Counted from the stretch's first letter, positions 1 to 4,886 are shown. The stretch is 5,165 nucleotides of DNA from Legionellales bacterium (GCA_023266435.1 JAHFQF010000166.1:1-5165); one strand, 5' to 3'. The notes: generated by a model from the letters alone, not told the origin. Program-made: numbers and translations.

Positions 1-89
1 ACATTGAAGTGTATTATAATCGTAAGCGTCTTCATTCAACTCTCGGCTATCTCAGCCCAGAGGCTTTTGAGGCAAAATCTGTAGCTTAG
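1..89 (+). CDS. IS3-family transposase OrfB, C-terminal fragment
   Basis: Reading from base 3 gives IEVYYNRKRLHSTLGYLSPE and then AFEAKSVA before a TAG stop at 87-89. The YYNRKRLHSTLGYLSP block is the conserved C-terminal end of the DDE integrase domain (rve) of IS3-family OrfB transposases. It contains the Lys/Arg that follows the catalytic DDE triad. The protein would catalyse cut-and-circularise transposition of the element. Only 29 codons lie in the window, so whether the full transposase is intact cannot be judged. The 3' end itself is undamaged: the stop sits directly before the inverted repeat, as is usual in this family. Confidence 0.88.
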   Translation, partial: IEVYYNRKRLHSTLGYLSPEAFEAKSVA

Positions 90-94
90 TAACC

Positions 95-119
95 TGTCCG
101 CTTTTTCGGGGCAGGATCA
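95..119 (+). repeat. Right terminal inverted repeat of the IS
   Basis: TGTCCGCTTTTTCGGGGCAG followed by GATCA forms the putative right inverted repeat of about 25 bp, ending in CA. It lies just after the transposase stop codon. The partner left repeat is outside the window, so the exact length and match cannot be measured. A target duplication of 3-4 bp would start at 120 (CAA or CAAC). Confidence 0.7.
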
Positions 120-175
120 CAACCCTAGATGAGCAAAGTATCAATGGCTTAAGTGAGGACAAGCGCAATCAATGG

Positions 176-1552
176 TTGCTAATTGCGACTCAAAATGGTC
201 ATGTAGAAATTGTCCAAGCTTTAATTGGCCCTAAAGCTGATGTGAATCAAGCGCGCAAAGATGGCTACACCCCATTAAGGCTTGCCATTGCAAGCGGCAA
301 TCTAGAGATTGTCCAAGCTTTAATTGGCGCTAACGCTGAGGTGAATCCAGAGGAGCGCGAAGATGGCTACACCCCATTAAGGCTTGCCATTGCAATCGGC
401 AATCTAGAGATTGTCAAAACTTTAATTGACGCTAAAGCTGAGGTGAATCCAGAGGAGCGCGAAGATGGCTTCACCCCATTAATATTGGCAGTTGAAAAGG
501 GTAACGTAGAAATTGTTGAGACTTTAATTAAGGCTGGAGCTAATGTGCAGCACCAGATCGACCATGGCCCCCCCACACACACACCATTAAGGTTTGCCAT
601 TGCAAGCGGCAATCTAAAGATTGTCCAAGCTTTAATTAAGGCTGGAGCTGATGTGAATCAAACCTATAGCACCAGTAGCACCTTCACCCCATTAATATTG
701 GCAGTTCAAAAGGGTAACGTAGAAATTGTTGCGGCTTTAATTAAGGCTGGAGCTGATGTGAATAAAAACCCAGGGATATGGGAGTCTGAAAATTATGTAG
801 AGAATCGACAAGGCATGATTGATTATCTCAACACACATCATGGCCCGCGTTACAAAGAACAAGAGGACATACTGAAGTCAAGCATTCAGCGTAAAATAGC
901 TATCATTACAGAAGAGGTTGAGTTGTACACTCAGATTTTGCAGACCCTGCCAGATGACAATTCGATTCAATCATTCGCTGAGCCTATCAAACAAATACTC
1001 AATCATGCTGATTTTTATAGTTTGTATAACGCGGCTCCGGATTGCAGGAATCAGTTCTCTGATTTTGTGAGTAAGCGTGAGGAGAACCCGCAAATACGTC
1101 TCGATACGCTTAAGAGTATAGAGCAAAAATTACAATCTATGGATGAGCCTCTCACGCAAATCCGAGCAAAACTTCAAGCGCAGGACTTTACACAAATCAT
1201 TAAGGCGCTCCATAAAAAGAGCAATCCGCTTTTACAAGTGCTCTCTAACATTGTTCAATGGTGGTATAGAAAGAAAACCTCACCCCAATCGTGGGATTGG
1301 TTATTAAAGAGCAAGAAAGGCAGTGAGTTAGAGCAATTGTTTTTGGCAAAACTCGCAGACCAGCAGCAAGGGCGGCTTGCCGAGCCCGAGGAACAACCGC
1401 GAACGTTAGTCGTTTCAAGACCTGTCGACCAAAGCCCAAAAGCCTCTGGCCCAGTACCTCCCGCTTCTGTTGTTACAAACAACACTCAATCACCAGGCAA
1501 GGAGGAGCCGCCCCCGGGCCCGGGAGTCCCAGCACCCACAAAGAAAAAGTGA
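176..1552 (+). CDS. Ankyrin-repeat protein, probably 5'-truncated by the IS
   Basis: Residues 1-28 are the second half of an ankyrin repeat. Complete repeats follow at about 29-62, 63-96, 97-135, 136-168 and 169-200, with the classic TPLxLAxxxGNxEIVxxLIxAGADVN pattern. A degenerate capping helix (GMIDYLNTHH) lies near 213-222. Residues 225-400 look mostly alpha-helical, possibly with coiled-coil stretches, and match no domain I recognise. Residues 400-458 are Pro/Gln/Ser-rich, contain PPPGPG and end in KKK, so they are probably disordered. There is no signal peptide or membrane segment. Ankyrin repeats bind proteins; in Legionellales such proteins are often secreted effectors, but nothing here proves that. 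The only standard in-frame start after the IS is TTG at 176. It has no good Shine-Dalgarno sequence and begins in mid-repeat. The frame is open back to base 71, through the IS end, so the true N-terminus is most likely lost. Expression is doubtful. The gene ends at a shared terminator, convergent with rpsI. Confidence 0.8.
   Translation: MLIATQNGHVEIVQALIGPKADVNQARKDGYTPLRLAIASGNLEIVQALIGANAEVNPEEREDGYTPLRLAIAIGNLEIVKTLIDAKAEVNPEEREDGFTPLILAVEKGNVEIVETLIKAGANVQHQIDHGPPTHTPLRFAIASGNLKIVQALIKAGADVNQTYSTSSTFTPLILAVQKGNVEIVAALIKAGADVNKNPGIWESENYVENRQGMIDYLNTHHGPRYKEQEDILKSSIQRKIAIITEEVELYTQILQTLPDDNSIQSFAEPIKQILNHADFYSLYNAAPDCRNQFSDFVSKREENPQIRLDTLKSIEQKLQSMDEPLTQIRAKLQAQDFTQIIKALHKKSNPLLQVLSNIVQWWYRKKTSPQSWDWLLKSKKGSELEQLFLAKLADQQQGRLAEPEEQPRTLVVSRPVDQSPKASGPVPPASVVTNNTQSPGKEEPPPGPGVPAPTKKK
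260..760 (+). repeat. Near-identical ankyrin-coding DNA repeats of two alternating types
   Basis: Bases 260-361 and 362-463 form two tandem 102-bp units that differ at only 5 positions by eye. A third copy of this type (encoding TPLRFAIASGNLKIVQALI) starts near 581. A second type (FTPLILAVxKGNVEIV) occupies 470-547 and 683-760, and these two 78-bp blocks differ at 4 positions. The order is therefore A-A-B-A-B. Similarity at the DNA level, not only in protein, points to recent duplication or gene conversion rather than old divergence. The linkers between units vary in length: a longer loop with HGPPTH after the first B unit, and TYSTSS after the third A unit. Confidence 0.85.
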
Positions 1553-1603
1553 TTCAGCTCCCTGATTTTTGATGAATGATGACAGTCGCAGATACTCAAA
1601 AAC

Positions 1604-1631
1604 AAAAAAGCAGCATTACGCTGCTTTTTTT
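1604..1631. terminator. Bidirectional Rho-independent terminator between ankyrin gene and rpsI
   Basis: A GCAGC/GCTGC stem (1610-1614 with 1620-1624) has a 5-base loop, ATTAC. It is flanked by six A on the left and seven T on the right, so either strand reads as a hairpin followed by a U-run. It lies 51 bp after the ankyrin stop and 20 bp beyond the rpsI stop, and suits both converging genes. The rest of 1553-1650 shows nothing further. Confidence 0.88.
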
Positions 1632-1650
1632 GAACGTAAGATATGAGATC

Positions 1651-2124
1651 TTAACGTTTGGAGTACTGTTCAACTTTACGTGCTTTTCTATGACCGACTT
1701 TCTTCCGCTCAACAACGCGTGCGTCACGAGTCACAAAACCAGCTGCACGTAATAACTTACGCCAAGACATAATGCCTGTAGGTGCATCTGCATCTGAGCC
1801 TTCTAGGTCTCGAGCATTCACAACCACTTCAGGCATATTGGCTTCATCATATTGCAACAATGCGCGCGTGATACCATGACGAATTGCGCCTGCTTGACCC
1901 ATTGTCCCGCCCCCTTTCACAGTGACTTTGATGTCAAAATGTGAAGGCATGTCCACAACGGTTAATGGCTGTTTCACCATCATGTGGGCAGCTTTACGTC
2001 CGCCGAAATAATCTTCTAAGGACTTGTTGTTAATGGTAATCCCACCCTTTCCACGTTTTAGAAAAACACGTGCAATCGAGGTTTTACGACGCCCAGTACC
2101 ATAATCATATTGCTTTTGGCTCAT
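1651..2124 (-). CDS. rpsI: 30S ribosomal protein S9 with an internal insertion
   Basis: S9 (uS9) sits in the head of the small subunit and sends its basic C-terminal tail to the P-site tRNA. Family marks are YGTGRRKTSIARV near residues 8-20, the VKGGG..GQAGAIRHGITRAL block at 69-89, AGFVTRDARVVERKKVG at 128-144, and the final SKR that reaches the tRNA. The length is 157 residues against 130 in E. coli. About 25 extra residues lie between YDE (92-94) and the AGF motif (128-130). They are acidic and Val/Ala-rich (EVVVNARDLEGSDADAPTG), unlike the rest of this basic protein. The frame is intact on both sides and all conserved motifs remain, so the protein is probably functional. The ATG follows the rplM stop by 8 bp, with an AGG of the Shine-Dalgarno type 7 bases before it. 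It is co-transcribed with rplM. Confidence 0.97.
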   Translation of the reverse strand: MSQKQYDYGTGRRKTSIARVFLKRGKGGITINNKSLEDYFGGRKAAHMMVKQPLTVVDMPSHFDIKVTVKGGGTMGQAGAIRHGITRALLQYDEANMPEVVVNARDLEGSDADAPTGIMSWRKLLRAAGFVTRDARVVERKKVGHRKARKVEQYSKR

Positions 2125-2132
2125 GTATAGAC

Positions 2133-2579
2133 CTATTTTTCTTCCAGTAAATTAATAGAACGTGGTTGTTGCGCTTGGTGAGGGTGTTTATCCCCTGCAT
2201 ATACCCACAATTTGCGGTACATATCGCGACCTAATGGACCCTTTGGCAACATGCCTCTTACAGCCATTTCAATGATCTGCATTGGATTCTTTTTCTGTAA
2301 CTTTTCAAAACTGATTTCTTTAATCCCGCCTGGGTATTCAGTATGGCTATAATAAATTTTCTTAGTTTCTTTTCCGCCGGTGACTTTAATCTTCTCAGCG
2401 TTAATAACTACAACCACATCCCCTGTATCAGTATGGGGAGTAAAAATAGGCTTATGTTTACCCCGTAATACGGCAGCGATACGTGACGCTAATCTTCCCA
2501 ATGTTGCATCGGTGGCGTCAACTAATAACCAATCCCGTTTTACTTCGTGCGACTTTGCACTGAATGTCTTTATGCTCAT
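2133..2579 (-). CDS. rplM: 50S ribosomal protein L13
   Basis: L13 (uL13) binds 23S rRNA early in large-subunit assembly. Recognisable family stretches are KRDWLLVDATDATLGRLAS (14-32), LRGKHKPIFTPHTDTGD (38-54), NAEKIKVTGGK (59-69), YYSHTEYPGGIK (75-86), the hallmark VRGMLPKGPLGR (107-118) and LWVYAGDKHPHQAQQP (124-139). The length is 148 residues against 142 in E. coli. The small excess is one or two residues at the start and a short C-terminal SINLLEEK tail. The ATG start is supported by GGAG (complement of 2588-2591) with an 8-base spacer. It is the first gene of the rplM-rpsI unit with its own promoter. In E. coli, L13 represses this operon through the mRNA leader, and a hairpin covering the ribosome binding site is possible here. 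Confidence 0.98.
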   Translation of the reverse strand: MSIKTFSAKSHEVKRDWLLVDATDATLGRLASRIAAVLRGKHKPIFTPHTDTGDVVVVINAEKIKVTGGKETKKIYYSHTEYPGGIKEISFEKLQKKNPMQIIEMAVRGMLPKGPLGRDMYRKLWVYAGDKHPHQAQQPRSINLLEEK

Positions 2580-2580
2580 G

Positions 2581-2602
2581 CTATAGGCTCCAGCCTTCTA
2601 TA
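2581..2602 (-). promoter_or_regulatory. Possible hairpin covering the rplM ribosome binding site
   Basis: On the mRNA strand, AGGC-UGGA-GCCU can form a 4-bp stem with a 4-base loop (2585-2596), placing part of the GGAG Shine-Dalgarno sequence in the stem-loop. An alternative pairing of UAUAG with CUAUA (2598-2602 with 2581-2585) encloses the same site in a wider loop. The structure ends one base before the ATG. Autogenous control by L13 is known for this operon in E. coli; a link to this hairpin is inference. The stems are short. Confidence 0.35.
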
Positions 2603-2618
2603 CCTTACTAGGTAGGCG

Positions 2619-2647
2619 ATTATACAACCTGACTGACTCGGACACAA
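2619..2647 (-). promoter_or_regulatory. Sigma70-like promoter of rplM-rpsI
   Basis: A perfect -10 hexamer TATAAT (complement of 2619-2624) lies 17 bases downstream of TTGTGT (complement of 2642-2647), which matches the first three bases of the -35 consensus. Transcription would begin near 2612-2613, giving a leader of about 33 bases before the rplM ATG. The promoter fills most of the 71-bp gap between the ferredoxin stop and rplM. No terminator is visible in that gap, so read-through from the ferredoxin gene is also possible. Confidence 0.75.
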
Positions 2648-2650
2648 GAT

Positions 2651-2977
2651 TTAATCAGTGTTTATTGACTCTAATAGTAAAGAGTCCACAACTTGGCCTT
2701 GCTTCAGGTAACTTTCGATAATTAAATCCACGTCCTTTTCATCACGATACGTATACCATATGTTATCTGGATAGATAACTAAACAGGGGCCGGATTGGCA
2801 TCTACCCAAACAGCCAGACTGACTGACTCGGATTTTGCCGGGCCCATACAGCGCTTGTTTCTGCAGGCAATCTCGTGCATATTGGCTCAGTCTCAGGCTG
2901 TCATTTTGAGAGCAGCACTTTTTGCCTTCTGCTTTTACGTTGGTACAAAAAAAGAGATGCTTTTGGTAATACGACAA
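2651..2977 (-). CDS. Thioredoxin-fold [2Fe-2S] ferredoxin
   Basis: This small soluble electron carrier has 108 residues, a normal length for the family. The cysteine pattern is C11, C21/C22, C56 and C60, in FFCTN, KKCCSQ and SGCLGRC. C22 fits best, giving C-x10-C-x33-C-x3-C, the layout of thioredoxin-like [2Fe-2S] ferredoxins such as the Aquifex and Azotobacter (Shethna I type) proteins. The following GPCLVIYPD is the typical strand and turn after the last ligand. The additional Cys 37 and 65 are not expected ligands. The start must be TTG at 2977: no other Met occurs in the frame, the only upstream codons before a stop are non-starts, and C11 lies close by. GGTGG or GGAG precedes the TTG. 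The gene lies upstream of rplM on the same strand and is divergent from the GlcF-like gene. Its redox partner is unknown. Confidence 0.9.
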   Translation of the reverse strand: MSYYQKHLFFCTNVKAEGKKCCSQNDSLRLSQYARDCLQKQALYGPGKIRVSQSGCLGRCQSGPCLVIYPDNIWYTYRDEKDVDLIIESYLKQGQVVDSLLLESINTD

Positions 2978-3019
2978 GGTTCCACCACTCCACTTAACGA
3001 TTAGATAAAAGGCTTATCC
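2978..3019. promoter_or_regulatory. 42-bp divergent intergenic region with two ribosome binding sites
   Basis: On the plus strand, AAAAGG (3007-3012) sits 7 bases before the TTG of the GlcF-like gene and supports that start. On the minus strand, GGAG (complement of 2988-2991) and GGTGG (complement of 2982-2986) precede the ferredoxin TTG. The gap is too short to hold two complete promoters, so at least one -35/-10 pair must lie inside the opposing coding sequence. I could not pick a convincing promoter for either gene by eye. Confidence 0.6.
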
Positions 3020-4210
3020 TTGAAGAGCATCAGTGTAGAGGAAATCAATCAAAAAGCCAATCAATGCGTGAAATGCGGGCTATGCCTCAACCACTGCCCA
3101 ACTTTTCAAGTGACTCGAGACGAAAACCAATCGCCTCGCGGCCGGATTGCTTTAATTCAAGCGGTAAACACACAAGCCTTACCACTGACAGAAAAATTAG
3201 TCTCTCACCTAGATAGCTGCTTGCAATGTTTTGCGTGCGAGGCCGTCTGCCCTGCTGACGTGGAGTATCGTAGTCTCATTGAGTATGCCCATACCACTCT
3301 GATAAAACCCACGGCGCTACCCTGGTTGTATCAGCTAATGACCAAGCCACGCTTGCGCTATTTCTTACAAGGCCTCTTATGGTTACAAGATAAAGTTGGC
3401 CTCAGGAAGCTTGCACGCAAAATTGGCCTAATCCAGTGCTTGGGGCTGACACAGTATGATTCGCTCTTACCTAGCGTTTCCAAACCAGAAAAACTACGTG
3501 ATTGGTATCCTGCAAAAACAGCTCAACAAGCAAAAACAGTCACGCTATGGTGTGGCTGTGTCTCGCCACTCACTCAGCCTCAGTTAATCCGGCGGACTAT
3601 TCGTTTATTAAATCATCTCAATTTTAACGTTCAACTGGTGCAAGTTTGCTGTGGAGCACTATGGCATCACACTGGTAACACACAACAAGCTGAGCGTCTC
3701 TATCATCAACACAAACAACTTGTAGAGACCAGTGACCACTGGGTTGGATTAAACAGTGGGTGTAGTGCCCACTTAATGCAAACTCATAAAAAACCGATCC
3801 AAGATATTAGTCAATTTCTCTTAGCGCACAAAGCCACGCTACAACCACATCTAAAGCCAATGGCTCAGAAAATTACTCTACACACCCCGTGTACACTACA
3901 GTACCCTTTAGGGTCAGGGTCAGCACCTTATCAATTACTGTCTTTGATTCCAGACCTACAAATTACCCAACTTAATGCGTCAGGCGCTTGTTGTGGAGGC
4001 GCTGGATATACCATGATGAAATATCCTGAGCAAGCCGCCCGCATCTTAGAGCAGTATGCTTTCGACTCTGATCCAACCCAGCTGCAAGTAGTGGCCACAT
4101 CCAATACCGGTTGTCTGCTGCACATAAGGCAATATGCTCAGAGCAAAAACATTCAAATAAATACTTTACACCCTGTTGATTATCTTTACCAAGCACTGCA
4201 GTTTCAGTAA
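3020..4210 (+). CDS. GlcF-like (Fe-S)-binding oxidoreductase subunit
   Basis: The 396-residue protein has the layout of glycolate oxidase iron-sulfur subunit GlcF and relatives. Two [4Fe-4S] motifs come first: CVKCGLCLNHCP (C16, 19, 22, 26) and CLQCFACEAVCP (C67, 70, 73, 77). Two cysteine-rich CCG domains follow: CGC at 178-180 with CCG at 210-212 and C248, then C291 with CCGG at 324-327 and C365. All expected cysteines are present. Such proteins pass electrons from a flavin subunit (GlcD/GlcE) to quinone. No flavin subunit lies in the window, so the substrate (glycolate, lactate or other) cannot be stated. There are no membrane segments. The TTG start is fixed by AAAAGG 7 bases upstream, an in-frame stop 18 bases upstream and the lack of any Met before C16. 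It is divergent from the ferredoxin gene, which may hint at a shared redox role. Confidence 0.88.
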   Translation: MKSISVEEINQKANQCVKCGLCLNHCPTFQVTRDENQSPRGRIALIQAVNTQALPLTEKLVSHLDSCLQCFACEAVCPADVEYRSLIEYAHTTLIKPTALPWLYQLMTKPRLRYFLQGLLWLQDKVGLRKLARKIGLIQCLGLTQYDSLLPSVSKPEKLRDWYPAKTAQQAKTVTLWCGCVSPLTQPQLIRRTIRLLNHLNFNVQLVQVCCGALWHHTGNTQQAERLYHQHKQLVETSDHWVGLNSGCSAHLMQTHKKPIQDISQFLLAHKATLQPHLKPMAQKITLHTPCTLQYPLGSGSAPYQLLSLIPDLQITQLNASGACCGGAGYTMMKYPEQAARILEQYAFDSDPTQLQVVATSNTGCLLHIRQYAQSKNIQINTLHPVDYLYQALQFQ

Positions 4211-4211
4211 C

Positions 4212-4243
4212 ATACCCAAGATACTTCGAAGTATCTTGGGTAT
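4212..4243. repeat. Perfect 32-bp palindrome
   Basis: The arm ATACCCAAGATACTTC is followed directly by its exact reverse complement, centred on TTCGAA. As RNA it folds into a 14-bp stem with a UCGA loop. It begins one base after the GlcF-like stop codon. No T-run follows on either side, so it is not a standard Rho-independent terminator, although it could block 3' exonucleases or slow polymerase. It may instead be a dispersed palindromic repeat or a binding site for a dimeric protein. Confidence 0.9.
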
Positions 4244-4277
4244 ATCGCTGGAAGAATGCTTTTTTATCCGATAGGCA

Positions 4278-4306
4278 TTGACAATTGCTGGGTAAAATCC
4301 TATTGT
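4278..4306 (+). promoter_or_regulatory. Strong sigma70-like promoter of the HU-like gene
   Basis: A perfect -35 TTGACA (4278-4283), a 17-base spacer and TATTGT (4301-4306, four of six consensus bases) make a good promoter. The start would be near 4313, giving a leader of about 53 bases. The gene is thus expressed independently of the GlcF-like gene upstream, as suits an abundant nucleoid protein. Confidence 0.75.
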
Positions 4307-4365
4307 GTGCATATGCTATCAATGAATAGCTAGTTTTCCTGCAGGTATGTGACAAGGAGAGTATC

Positions 4366-4866
4366 ATGGCTGCTGCAAAAAAGACTGTTAAACGTACTGC
4401 CGCCGTTAAAAAGGCGCCAAGCAAGTCGACTGCGAAAAAAGCAAGTGTAAAAAAACCTGCTGCTAAGAAAAAAGCAACGGTTAAAACCACTGCTAAGAAA
4501 ACCACCACCAAAAAAGCTGCAAGTGCCCCTAAAGCACCTCGCAAAATCTCTGTAGGCAACAAACCTTATACAAAATCAGAGTTCATCACGACCATTTCTG
4601 AAGCGACTAACGTATCGCGCAAAGAAATTTCTCAGGTCTTGAGCGTTATTTCTGACATCATCGGTGCGCACTTACAGAAGCAAGGTCCTGCCATATTCTC
4701 ATGGCCTGGCTTGTTAAAAATGAAAGTGGTTAAGAAACCAGCCACTAAGGCGCGTAAAGGCGTGAATCCTTTCACTGGTGAACCTACGGTGTTCAAAGCA
4801 AAACCAGCGAGCAGAAAAGTCAAAATATTGCCTTTAAAGCAATTAAAAGCGATGGCTGATCAATAA
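4366..4866 (+). CDS. HU-family DNA-binding protein with Lys-rich H1-like N-terminal tail
   Basis: Residues 1-60 form a low-complexity tail of Lys, Ala, Thr and Pro with about 20 lysines, in AKK/VKK/TKK repeats like eukaryotic H1 tails. Residues 67-163 are an HU/IHF domain. The helical half is YTKSEFITTISEATNVSRKEIS and on to about 105, followed by GPAIFSWPGLLKMKVV. The DNA-gripping arm KKPATKARKGVNPFTGEP carries the conserved NPxTG with the DNA-intercalating proline, and KAKPASRKVKILPLKQLKAM closes the fold. HU dimers bend and compact DNA; the tail should add sequence-independent binding, as known for tailed HU proteins in Deinococcus (N-terminal) and mycobacteria (C-terminal). The total of 166 residues compares with about 90 for plain HU. 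The ATG start has an excellent AAGGAG (4354-4359) 6 bases before it, and the gene ends with tandem TAA stops. It has its own promoter and terminator, so it is a single-gene unit. Confidence 0.93.
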   Translation: MAAAKKTVKRTAAVKKAPSKSTAKKASVKKPAAKKKATVKTTAKKTTTKKAASAPKAPRKISVGNKPYTKSEFITTISEATNVSRKEISQVLSVISDIIGAHLQKQGPAIFSWPGLLKMKVVKKPATKARKGVNPFTGEPTVFKAKPASRKVKILPLKQLKAMADQ

Positions 4867-4886
4867 TAATCAGTCTCTTGCTCTTT

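Larger units (their letters stand above)
1..119 (+). mobile_element. Right end of an IS3-family insertion sequence (left part outside window)
   Basis: The stretch holds the last codons of an IS3-type transposase (OrfB) and then, 5 bases after its stop, a terminal inverted repeat ending in CA. Read outward-in, the end begins TGATCCTGCCCC and continues to GCGGACA, which resembles the TG...CA termini of IS3-family elements as I recall them. The element enters from the left, so the left end, orfA, the frameshift region and the left target-site copy cannot be seen. The boundary at 119 is inferred from the CA terminus and the change to ankyrin-gene sequence; an error of a few bases is possible. The ankyrin reading frame is open on both sides of this boundary, which suggests the element inserted into, or recombined with, that gene. 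Confidence 0.8.

Noticed and set aside
95..160. A hybrid outward promoter formed by the IS end
   Set aside because: Some IS3 elements supply outward promoters, but I found no -35/-10 pair with good hexamers and spacing here; TATCAA and TAGATG are too poor.
172..235. An ATG at 172 as a possible start for the ankyrin gene
   Set aside because: It is in another frame and reaches a stop after about 20 codons.
367..612. An 81-codon minus-strand frame with internal repeats
   Set aside because: It is a shadow of the ankyrin repeats; its repeated segments mirror the 102-bp units on the other strand.
260..760. A CRISPR array, suggested by regular direct repeats
   Set aside because: The repeats are about 100 bp, in frame, and encode ankyrin repeats with no unique spacers.
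1245..1485. Two overlapping minus-strand frames of 64 and 76 codons
   Set aside because: Both are antisense to the ankyrin C-terminal region, lack ribosome binding sites and show no family features.
2380..2586. A 68-codon plus-strand frame opposite rplM
   Set aside because: It is antisense to the strongly conserved L13 coding sequence.
2795..3004. A 69-codon plus-strand frame opposite the ferredoxin gene
   Set aside because: It lies antisense to a clear iron-sulfur protein with all its ligands and crosses the divergent start region.
3972..4562. A 196-codon open frame on the minus strand, with a very hydrophobic start that looks like membrane segments
   Set aside because: It is antisense to the Lys-rich tail of the HU-like gene and to the end of the GlcF-like gene. 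Complementing AAA/AAG/GCT-rich codons automatically gives Phe/Leu/Val/Ala runs. It has no ribosome binding site and runs through the promoter and palindrome.
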